Source: Paramarasmius palmivorus (Eukaryota > Basidiomycota > Agaricomycetes > Agaricales > Marasmiaceae). Taken from it: a DNA stretch of 64,000 nucleotides. Positions 27,544-37,566 of this stretch are shown here, in pieces (positions within the stretch are counted from its first letter, which is position 1; each line of letters opens with the position of its first letter). The position numbers were made by a program, and so were the translations under genes. A model generated the notes under the pieces. The model saw only the letters and a list, made by a program, of their open reading frames with translations, was not told the DNA's origin and made no database searches. The DNA lies in NCBI GenBank assembly GCA_037176845.1, contig JAYKXP010000006.1, positions 1,054,001 through 1,118,000 on the forward strand, read 5' to 3'.

Positions 27544-28630
27544 GATAATGAGCGTTTTTCCATCGACGATGAAAAGGAATAATGAGAAATACCATAGCCA
27601 AGTAATGCAGAGAGATAAATAGCCCGTCCTAGGGGCGTTGAGATGAGAGACGAAGGCAAGAAGGATAGTGCGGTGTCGAAATCAGAAATCGAATGACTAC
27701 TGGGGCTGTGTGACTAACCTCCATATCGGGCCTTTTTCCCCCATCCTCAAACTATCGTCACAGCGTTTGCTGCGCACTGAACGAACGCTCGAATATCCAA
27801 TTTTAACGGGCACTTATAATACGTTATACAATTCTACTTTAATGGTCATTTAGGGTGTCCAGCACCCGGCTCAGAACTACGGATCTGCGAGTACTCGGGG
27901 ACCTGCAGAAGTTATCTCAACTCGTCCATCGGTGGAAAAATCTAGGGTCGTCCGCGTCAGATGTGAGGCTTTTGGGACCTTACCAAGTGTCGTCCCTGAG
28001 CGATTTATCCCGAGCCAGCCTCGCTTTGAACCGAATTGATGCTATTAGATTGGATTCCAGCCATGATTTACGGTCGTCTGTCAACTTGAGAACATGGAAT
28101 AGTAGCTATGGCGTGAACGGTAGGTCGACAGAACTTGTTCTTGTAACCGGTGTAGTACTAGGAATGTTCAGGATTGCGAAAGCTGAGTTTCCGAATTGAC
28201 GGCCTCCTGAATTCCTGCGAAGACTGGTCAAGATCTCATTCATGGAGTCCGGGTCAAATTACACACCTGTTTCTAGGCTAACTTAACAGCTCTGAGGATC
28301 GGGAGGAATATGCCCGTGTGTGCTTGGTGTGCGCATCCAAGGAGAGTGCTCGCAAAATTTACGGAGCCGGTATTATATCACAGTACTTCTGGAACCTCCA
28401 GAAGCGTGTAATAAGAATGGGGTGCCAGCAAAGAGATTTGAGAACGAAACCAAATTGTCGAACTTGAAGGAAGTAACTTGGTAAGGAAGTGCGTGACCGC
28501 TGTGACAAAAGACCTTCCCGCCGAGTCCCGACCCCGCGTTCAAACGTTCACTGCCAGTACGTTCAGTACGTTGAACCCGTTTGAAGTACTTACTCACAAT
28601 CCGCATCTGAGGTGATCACCTCGGCTCGTG
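27544..28630. other. Divergent promoter region PKC1 / acidic protein
   Basis: This 1.1 kb stretch lies between two divergent start codons. An open frame at 27855-28199 begins with a non-ATG codon, has no family resemblance and no splice context, so I do not call it a gene. Confidence 0.55.
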
Positions 28631-30770
28631 ATGACAGCCTTTGAATCTTTCTCCAAACTACAAGCTCGCGCTGGCGCCCTCGAGTCGACTCTGGCGCTCA
28701 ACACTCGACACCAATTCCTGTCTGACCTCGAGTTTGATGCTTCACGAAACACCGTGAAAGGGTGCTTACCGACCGATATACAAACTGTATCTTCTGGGAA
28801 GATCACATTCATCTTGTCTGGAACCAGCAACGCGTCTCCAGTCAACACACGCGACCTCACACAGTCGCAAGCTGTGAGGCATCTCAGAAGATATTTCTGC
28901 AAGGTAGATTCGATTGCCTGTATGCGTCATTCGCTGACGAATGCATGCATAGAACGCGTCGGGCCTAGGAGTCGAAGATGTTTCGGAGGTGTTCGTTGAT
29001 GAGGAAACTGGAGATGTAAAAGGTGAGTAATGCTTCTCATAGGTTGCGGACTTCTGGCTCAATGAGATCTACTAGTCATTCTATCGTTCAACTCTTCAAG
29101 GGAGAAGTTCCACGATCAGGTACCCCTACGAGTCACACTGCAAACTATATTCATACAATACCTCTGGATCAATCCGAAGCATAGCACAGACGGTGAAAAC
29201 TCCACTTTAGCAACGGTGCAGAATGATCCGTTTTCTCAGCAGTTATCCTTGCCAATCAAGGCTCTCCTCGATAATCTCGTGAACCGTTTTGTCACATGGC
29301 ACCTAGTGAAGTACGCGACACGTTTCTTTTCATCTGAACAGATGACTTCACTGGTCAATGATACAGGCGTTATCCGCTCGTTTTTGGGGGTGCATGGAGA
29401 AAGGTAGTCTCCCATCGAAATGCTATCGATAGCGCTAACATGAATGCTCTCTATGGTACAGCAAATGGATGTCGAAGCTGGGTTTTTTAGGTCAATTTTA
29501 GCGTCTCTGGAAAACCTGCAGCAAACCTCACCCAACGAATCTTTTGGAACACAATACGTGGATATTTTGGAAGTACGATAACATCTCTCACGTTGCTAAG
29601 AATTCTGATACACAAAGTATTCAGGACTTGGAGAATGAAATTAGCGGGTCCCATTGTGATGCTGTTCAGTCTTTAGCAGAGGCCCTAGGCGCGGACCCAG
29701 ATGAAGAAGAACCCACATTGGGTCGAAATGCTGCTTTCTGTCTCGCTATGGAACGCCTGTACCAGAAGGGGATGCGACGCCCCCAGTTCAAGGTCCGTTG
29801 TCCGTTTCCTTTGTACCTTACACCTCAGTGACGATCACAACAGGGTTCGATTGAGTTTACCTCGGCCATGACGGATGTTATCGACGACGACGAGTTATCA
29901 CACGATTATTCACTCGCCACTCTGGAATCAACCTCAGGGCCAGATGACCAGATAATATCATGGGATGTGGCGATGTCTCCTTTCGTGAACGAAGACGAAG
30001 ACGTCGACTCTGATTCGAACTTTTCCGAAGATGAAGACCTTCTTGCAGCTTATCTGATAGTGGACGATGTCTCAAGCCCGGAGCCCCTACCTCTACACTT
30101 GACCCTGGACGAGACGGGCCATGACGGAATCGGGGTCCCCTCTTCTGACAGAAGCCAAACTCGTGCACCCTCATGTGACGAACTCTATACTACCGAAGCA
30201 TTGAGCCTAGCCTACCACCCCCGGGACTTGTTCGATGGCTTGGACCTCGAATTTGAGGGCACCGCCTTTGATTTCTCTGATCAACTAGATCTTGAATTCT
30301 TCGACGAACCAGCTCTCCCTTCCTCGATAAATAATGGGGCCGAACCTCCTCAAACGCTGTTCTCAGAAGACCGCAATCCCCAGCTGAACTCAACTATCGC
30401 ACAAGCTTCTTCAGACCACGAGCCAATTCTGTTCCGCGAGGATTCTCCGACAGCGCCACTCTCAGATATTCCGAAACCATATGATCCTGACACGCTTGAA
30501 GACGCTATCAACGACTTTCGGCTAGTGGAGACCAGCGACGGGCGTCTACTTCCTGAAAGTATGTCTTTCACGGCGCTTGAGGTTGAGGAAAGAGGTGACG
30601 TGATGGCGTATAGCCCTGTCATTTATTTGCTCGACAGTGACGGTGACCATGGTGACGAAAACGAGGCGGCGTACGATCAAGTGTTGGAGCTGGATGAAGG
30701 TGGCCTTGAGGTGTCTCCGGAGCTTGCTTTCGACGATGAAAACGACCATGATAGTCTATTTTACTTTTAG
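28631..30770 (+). CDS. Unrecognised protein with long acidic C-terminal region
   Basis: I do not recognise the family. The chain of exons is well supported: the first starts MTAFESFSKLQARAGALEST and ends HLRRYFCK; then NASGLGVEDVSEVF; an exon starting VILSFNSSREKF; an exon with QMDVEAGFFRSILASLENLQ joined after FLG by a phase-0 intron (donor near 29390, acceptor near 29462); then DLENEISGSHCDAVQSLAEA; and a last exon starting GSIEFTSAM. The N-terminal half looks globular and helical. The C-terminal ~300 residues are strongly acidic, with Asp/Glu runs such as NEDEDVDSDSNFSEDEDLL, and likely disordered. There is no signal peptide or membrane segment. An acidic tail suits a nuclear or chromatin-binding protein, but that is only a guess. 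Confidence 0.65.
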
Positions 30771-30874
30771 GGTATGCTTCTGAAGTAATTGAATAGAATC
30801 GAACGTGCTTTTCGCCTCATAGGTTCTTCAATCTCAGCGTTGGACTCGATGGCGACGTGATATGTAGCACGCGG

Positions 30875-30908
30875 GCAATGCCGAGGCTAGACAGACTCGG
30901 GGCATTGC
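30875..30908. repeat. GC-rich hairpin between acidic-protein gene and endosulfine gene
   Basis: The left arm gcaatgccgag and right arm ctcggggcattgc pair with a two-G bulge and a ten-base loop (gctagacaga). It lies about 100 bases after one stop codon and about 160 bases before the next start codon, so it could act in 3' end formation or in the 5' leader. Confidence 0.7.
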
Positions 30909-31065
30909 CGTGTTTGGCATGAGGTCCAGGGTACGTACGAGACTAGAAATACGTTACTCTCACTGACACAACACCATCTTACTGCAATACCGGTCCTACT
31001 GCGCCCTCTTTTGACCGCCGTCCTCAAATCGTTCCTTCCTCGTCCTTTATCTCACACAGATCAGG

Positions 31066-31620
31066 ATGCACCCAGCCCAGCGAAACAAAGTCGATATCAG
31101 TGTGGGTATCCGAGATCTGCCTATACAGTTTCTTTTCTGATTAGTTCTTTGAACTCTCAGAAACTGAGCGAACAAGAACAATTACTCTTTTCGAAATATG
31201 GGAAGCTGCCAACGCATAAGAACGCTTTGATGAAGATGCAGAAGGTACGTCCTCAGTTGTATAATCTGCTGTGAGACTTGACAACAACGATGCACAGGAG
31301 CGGAAATACTTTGATTCTGGAGATTATGCTCTCTCCAAAGCAGGCGTAGCACCGCAGAGCACAGTTGGAACGGCGATCCCCAATCCTGAGAAGTATGGTC
31401 TACCTCTGTCTTTCACGGCCTCGTTTCGATCTGACTCGGTTCCAGTATCCCTCATGCATCCTCACCTCCCGGAAATGGCCACCATGGCATGTCAATTTCT
31501 CCTACAAACCCTACCAGCCCTATCAACAATCCTATCAATCCCACTCAAGAGGTTTCGGAAGAAAAGACCTTTGAGAAAGCCCCTTCTCCTGCCCCCGAGG
31601 ACCAACACAAGTATCGATAA
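31066..31620 (+). CDS. IGO1: Endosulfine / Igo1 family PP2A-B55 inhibitor
   Basis: Endosulfines, once phosphorylated by Greatwall/Rim15 kinases on the Ser of the FDSGDY motif, inhibit PP2A-B55 and control mitotic entry or quiescence. The model has four exons: 31066-31101, 31161-31244, 31298-31392 and 31446-31620, giving 129 residues. It starts MHPAQRNKVDIS and continues KLSEQEQLLFSKYGKLPTHK after the first intron. The motif KYFDSGDYALSKAG sits mid-protein, followed by a Ser/Pro/Asn-rich tail that ends DQHKYR. Splice frames close exactly. Acceptor choice at 31160 rather than 31144 restores the family join NKVDIS-KLSEQEQ. Confidence 0.92.
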
Positions 31621-32146
31621 ATGCGGAGTAGGTGTACCGCCATCTACCTCAAATTCTCCAATCTTTCCCAAAGTCATCTCGAATTCAAGTTGCAAAATCA
31701 CACATTGTTTTCGTCCTCGTCGTGCTACATCGTACATTAGGCCATTATTTAATTTCTTTCGGATTCGTTGCTGCTCTTTACACCTTCCAAATATTACCTT
31801 TCCTACCTTCATACAATACATAACCCACCCATGGGCTTCGAAAGGTTTTGAAGCCAAGTTCTATGAAGTCTTCATTGTATTATCGTGGCGATACCGTTCT
31901 TGGTTCCCTCTGTACTATGTTAGCTTGGCACTGGCACTTCTCGATGAGTCGATACCAGTGATTTGTACAAACAATGAATTTCTTTGTATCATCAAACCGC
32001 GGAACGGTGCTAGCTCAAAGTCGTGGGCCATGAGACTTGTCCAAGTTTGCCATGGGTAGGCGCGAAGTGTCACGCGTCGTGACAATCTCTTTTTCTTTCG
32101 TACTTCTACCACGCTCTCGACCTTGTTGTACACCTAGATACCCAAG
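31621..32146. other. 3' flank of endosulfine gene and POL12 promoter
   Basis: No gene is recognised. An open frame at 31632-31823 encodes a hydrophobic peptide but has no family resemblance. The right end holds an ACGCGT box. Confidence 0.55.
32072..32077. promoter_or_regulatory. ACGCGT (MCB-like) box 70 bases before POL12
   Basis: The hexamer lies within the near-palindrome gtcacgcgtcgtgac. In yeasts this MluI cell-cycle box binds MBF and drives G1/S genes such as DNA polymerase subunits. The hexamer also occurs at other places in the window, so this is suggestive only. Confidence 0.45.
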
Positions 32147-34375
32147 ATGGCTCAAAACGGCATGAAAGAGGAGATTGCTAGACGTTTTGGAGAAGAGGTC
32201 GCGTCGGATTCAAAGTTGGTCGATGAATGTGCGTTACCAGCTCCTGTGATTTTCCTATCTCACTAACCCCTTCATCGCAAGGCATTTCGATGTGTCAAAT
32301 ATACAACCTCACTCCTGAACAACTTCAGTTCAAATGGGAAGCGGCAACCTATTCTGCAATGCCTTCACGCGCCCACGAAGCTGCGCGATTCACTCAGTCC
32401 TCATTGGCCGACGTGAAAGCTCAGATTATACGCGAAAGAAGTCAAAATGGTGTTAGGAAAGGTCAAATACGAAACGTTGCCGGAGCAGCTACCGTGAATC
32501 GCTCAAAAATGCCGCAATTCATGAGCAGAAACAACAGAATTGTGATGGGCACAAGTAGCCCACAGATTAAAACTGAGGTTACTGGTGGAACCGACTTCTC
32601 GAACGTCGCTGGACCTAGTAAAGTGGTGTTTCGTGGACCCAAGATGGACGCTTCTTCGAGGAAAAAGCGTGGCTGTACGTCCCATGTCGTCTCTATCTCA
32701 ATGATGATTCATGGACTTTGCAGACCGCTACATGTACGAGAAACCTTCTGAGAGAAGTGAAGGTATTTTTTAGATGCTATGTACATGGTTCGCCAGCTGA
32801 AATTAGCACACAGTGCTTGGTGACAGAATAGATGAAATCGGAGAACTCGTCCGAGAACACTATGGCCTATCCGAGCTTGGGGATCCCTCCGCTGCCACTG
32901 ATGTACGTTCCTTTCCAGTTGATCATCTTCTGGTCATAATGAGTTTCCAGGAGGATATCTTTGTCGTCGGCCGCATAACTCATGATGTTGAGGCAGCAGA
33001 ATCATCGCAAAAGCTCACGGAAAGCACACTCACTCTCGAGTCTTCTCGTATGCTTTCTGCAGGGGCAAGAGTCACTCTTCGCTTTGATTCAAATCTAAAG
33101 ATTCGCGGTGGAGCGCGAGGGGCCGGAGCGCTCAGCCTTTTCCCTGGAGCCATCGTTTGTTTCAAAGGGAGAAATGGAGGAGGTGGCTGGTTCTTGGTCA
33201 ATGAGATATTGGCTGTGAGTGTTTGCACCGGTTTCCTCTTCCCTGTTAGTTACCTTTATGAGTGTAGCTACCACCCACAAAGGGCTCTTCCGCCTCACCC
33301 AAAGCCGAACCAGACGCTTCAGATTCTTCATTCTCAATGTCGATCTGTTCCGGGCCTTATACACCACATTCTGATCTCAAATATAAGCCCTGGCAGTCAT
33401 TACAAAGGACGTTACAGACATCCAAGCCTTCAGTTATCTTACTGGTGCGTCCTCAACGGCTATGACGACTATTAGTTCTAAAATTTCCTAGACGGGCCCC
33501 TTCGTTGAATCTTCGCATCCCTTGATTGAAGCGGGAGACACCGACGAAACACCTCTCGGGTTATTCCATCGCGTGTTTTTGGATCCCCTTTGTCTTCTCC
33601 TCGACACCTCCCCCGGCAGTATCGCCATCCTCGTTCCAAGTGTGCAAGATATAATTAGTTCGCATGCAGTTTTCCCTCAGCGCGAATTCGGACTCGAAGT
33701 TACACGAGCTGATCCGGTCAGTCCATACATTGGTAATTGCAAACTTGCCTGACTCACAGTTCTATTTTTTAGCGTATTCACCTTGTACCTAATCCGGCCA
33801 AGTTTTCGATCAACGGTGTTACCTTTGCATCGACAAGCGTCGATGTACTCTTCCATTTGCGAAAGGAAGAAATTGTCAAGCGAGGCGAGGAAGTTGATTC
33901 TGTCGCCCCCGTCATTGCCGAGGATACTGGCTCCGATTCTATGGCTAACCTATGTCGCAATCTTCTGCAGCAAAGGAGGTGGGACCATACTTATACTTAT
34001 CATCGTCCTGCCACTGATTCCCTATATTAGCTTTTATCCTATATTCCCAGTACCACCGGAAGTCTCCAGTGAAGTCAACCTCGACGTCACGCACTCAGAA
34101 GGAGTCAAAATGGTGGAAGATGAGGATAACGACTACGCCCCTGATGTTCTCATTCTTCCGAGCAAGTTTAAACAGTTCACAAAGGTGAGCCTAATGCTAT
34201 GATGCTATGGACGGCTATTCCTTAACCCTTTGTTTAGCACGTGCATTCGACACTGGTTGTCAATCCTTCATCCGCCACCAAAGCCGTCTACGGAACGTTG
34301 CATCTAGAGGCGGGTGCTTCGCGAGCTTTGAAAGAGAGGCTGAAGGCTGAAGTTGTGAAGATCCAAGGGGACTAA
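32147..34375 (+). CDS. POL12: DNA polymerase alpha subunit B
   Basis: The B subunit supports the polymerase alpha-primase complex at replication origins and lagging-strand starts. The start MAQNGMKEEIARRFGEE is followed by a helical N-terminal domain (ISMCQIYNLTPEQLQFKWEA) and a linker. The OB-fold region shows EDIFVVGRITHD and LFPGAIVCFKGRN. The inactive phosphoesterase-like domain shows GPFVESSHPLIEAG, SIAILVPSVQDI, RIHLVPNPAKFSINGVTFAS and NLLQQRSFYPIFPVP. The C-terminus shows APDVLILPSKFKQFTK and VNPSSATKAVYGTLH. About ten short introns interrupt the gene; frames join well. The stop is TAA at 34373. Size and block order fit the family. Confidence 0.93.
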
Positions 34376-34614
34376 GGTGTATATCATGCCGCAAATGTAA
34401 TTTATCCGCTTTCTACATGCTGTTTGTCTTTCAATGGATCGTCGCTGTACATAACTATAACTAGAGTCCTAGTCGATGTATGTACGGTAAACCAAGTGCC
34501 TGTACCGCGCATTTCAATGTGACGCGCTAAATCATGCATCATTATGATAGTTCTCTAACACTGACCACTACCACCTTGTCCTCATTTCGGCCTTTCGTTC
34601 TCCCAACTAATCCT

Positions 34615-37434
34615 ATGGATATCGAAGACCCGAAACGTTCAAAGCATAAACGAAAGGACAAAGATTCTGAGCGCTCGAGCAAGAAACGCAGCAAGCATGA
34701 CGACTCGTCTAGTCGGCACAAGAAGAAATCCAAGAGCAAACGGAGCGAGGACTCAGAAAGTCATCTCAAAATAGTTGATGATGATTTCAATGAGGAAGAT
34801 ATGTGGGTCGAAAAGAATATTGATATGGACGGTGAAAGGGTGTGTCCGCTATTCGTTCGTCAGAGTATTCCATACTAATTGGCTCAACAGCCTTTAGCAA
34901 CAGATATCCCAACCGCAGAAAGCCTCAAATTAACGTCTAATGTGACTCAGGAATCATCTGAATCTACACTTAAACGCGACGAGTGGATGCTGGCTCCCAC
35001 TACTTCAACTTCTTCAAACATTTCAACATCAGCCTCGTCACACCTAAAGATTCCTACTGGAGACGAATCTCTGACTGAAGATTATGGAGAACTTTCCCAA
35101 GGTCGTCGCACACTTAGTGGTGATGTCGACTTCTTTTCTTCCTTGGGAACGGAAGTCAAGAAGAAACCTCGGACGGACAAACCTGATCTTGACAAGGTAT
35201 ATTTAAATGTCAGCTCATCGTGCCCTTTTCTGACTTGAGGAATCTAGCCGGCTGTAAGCTCGAAAGAGCTCAATCCCGACATCAAAAATGGTGTTGCCTC
35301 AAGCAATGCGCATGCTGAACTTCCTACTCCACCCCCGCCACCGAAAAGTACGCCTGGTGGACCTGGTTCTCAATGGCGCATGATGCGACTGCGCAGAGTA
35401 TACGAAACGGCGGAAGAAGAAGGCAGGCCTGTAGAAGCAGTAGCAATCGAGAGATTCGGCTCACTCGAAGCCTTCGAAGAGGCTAAAGAGGAGCGGCGGA
35501 TACTCGACGAAAGGGACGGCGCAAAAGGAGGTCGTGACAGATCTCATAAAAAGGAAGGAAGAGGAAGCTTTGGAGGAGGTGGCGAGCGAGGCTTTATGTT
35601 CAATGACGTCCCTGGAAGTGGGGCTTCGAGTCGTAGTTCTTCTTTCCGCCGTCCGGGTGGTATGGGGGATAATACACCTTCTACGCCTTCACCTCCTTCA
35701 GGACAAAATCCTCCTCCAAACCGTAGGGTGGACAGCCTACGACTTCCATCTCAAGTTTCTTCACCATTAGCTCAATCACATACTCCTATCCCGTCTGTGA
35801 TGACACCACCAATCGCGAAGACAATGAGAACTCGCGCAATGTCGCCTTCGTCCCTCAATAAACTCCAGGCCAAAGTCTTACGTGCCAAGCTTATGAACGC
35901 CCCAGACGCGGACACTTTGGAGCAGGAATATGAGGCCGCTGTTCGCCTCGGGAACGGCGAAGGTAGCTCTGGCGATGGAGTCCGAACGACTGTAGAGGTT
36001 CTACCCACACTTGATGCGAGAGGTCGACTATATGATGTCGGCCATGGCAAAGATGATGGTGAGAGGCAACCCGGGAATCGGAAAAAGAAAGAGAAGGTAC
36101 GACGATGAACTAGACTATTTGCTATTAAACCAATCTCATGTAAATTGTTGCAGGTCGAGACACGGGATCCGAAGACAGGAGAGATTGTTCGGTATAATGC
36201 TGACGATGACACTACGACCCTGGGGGAGATGTTGCGACAGGAGAAGTTTGGTGCTGGAATTGCCGACCAGAAAGATTTGGATGCTCAGTTCGCCAAAGCT
36301 ATCATGGGTGATGGGAAATTCGAGGTATTCATTACTCGTCCTAGTCTTAAGCTGAGCTTATAGATCTCTTCAGAACGACTTGGAATACATCGACGACAAT
36401 GCCGAGAAGTTGGGGCGCCAGAAGATGCGCTCTGATGCAATGAAACGACAATTCGCTATTCATGGTAAGCCAACCTTCCTTCGCATGAACATTGCCTAGT
36501 TAAATTACCATAGACTATAAACGAACACAAAAGGTCCTGGCTAGCTGCCCCTTCTGCTTTGGCGAGGACGATTCACCACCGAAAGCTCCTGTGGTCGCAA
36601 TGGGCACACGAGCATACCTCTCCTGTACTGCCAACGAGGAACTCGTTAAAGGACACTGTTTGATTGTCCCGATACAACATCACCTCAACATGCTAGAGGG
36701 TGACGACGACGTGTGGGATGAAGTTCGGGTATGTTCTATTTAAGTATTGATTGACCGCTCTCTAAATACTGTTATCAGAACTTTATGAAATGCCTGATGC
36801 GAATGTACGCTGAAGAGGACCGAGGCGTCATCTTCTATGAAACGATCATCTCGCTAAAGTGGCAACAGCATACTTTCATCGAGTGTGTTCCAGTGCCTTG
36901 GGAGCAGTATGAAATTCTGCCGGGGTACTTCAAAGTATGTACCCGGCGTTGCTTTGAACGAATGTCGACTTACCAGATCGACCATAGGAATCAATACTAT
37001 CGTCTGAGGCAGAATGGTCTCAACACAAGAAATTAATAGATTTCTCAGCCCGGCCTGGTGGCTTCAGACGAGCGATGGTTCCAAATCTACCCTACTTTAT
37101 GGTTCAATTCGACTACAAGGGTGAAAAGGGATACGGACACGTCATTGAAGGGACGGATGCTGCCAACGACGAGGAAGATGGGATGGATGTTGGAGAGAAA
37201 GGTGGAGGAGAGTTCCCAAAGTCAGTTCTTCTGGCAAGCCTTCCCCTTTCCTACTTACTGAATGCGTGTCTTAGATGGTTTGCCGCAGAGATCATTGGGA
37301 ACCTTCTGGACATTGAGCCAAGAAGATGGCGAAGACCGAGGCGTATCGATTTTCGAACAAACAAAGAGCGAGTAACTGAGTTCAGGAAGAAGTATGATAA
37401 ATTCGACTGGACTGGGATGATAGGTCGAGAGTGA
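34615..37434 (+). CDS. CWF19: CWF19-like pre-mRNA splicing factor (CwfJ family)
   Basis: Cwf19/CWF19L2 proteins bind late or intron-lariat spliceosomes and act with the debranching machinery. The N-terminal part is Lys/Arg/Ser-rich and disordered (KRSKHKRKDKDSERSSKKR). The middle carries WMLAPT and WRMMRLRRVYETAEEEGR. The CwfJ C1 domain shows the zinc-type motif VLASCPFCFGED, FYETIISLKWQQHTFIECVP and the HIT-like GHCLIVPIQHHLNMLE. The C2 domain shows PYFMVQFDYKGEKGYGHVIE and ends in RRIDFRTNKERV and FDWTGMIG. About eight introns are present. The ATG at 34615 starts MDIEDPKRSKHK. The closest assignment is the CWF19L2 subgroup, since it has the extended N-terminal half. Confidence 0.9.
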
Positions 37435-37512
37435 AATGTAGCCCTTGTACAAGTAAGAGCTGTACTAGTTACTGTACACCATTGTGGGAAACAACTGGCG
37501 CGTGACTGCCCG

Positions 37513-37518
37513 ACGCGT
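37513..37518. promoter_or_regulatory. ACGCGT (MCB-like) box 49 bases before CHL1
   Basis: The box lies in the stretch cgacgcgtcgcg. It matches the MBF site of yeast replication and repair genes, and CHL1 acts in S phase. Evidence is the motif and position only. Confidence 0.45.
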
Positions 37519-37566
37519 CGCGTTACCTTTCACAACAACCGCCACTTTATATATTCGACATACACG

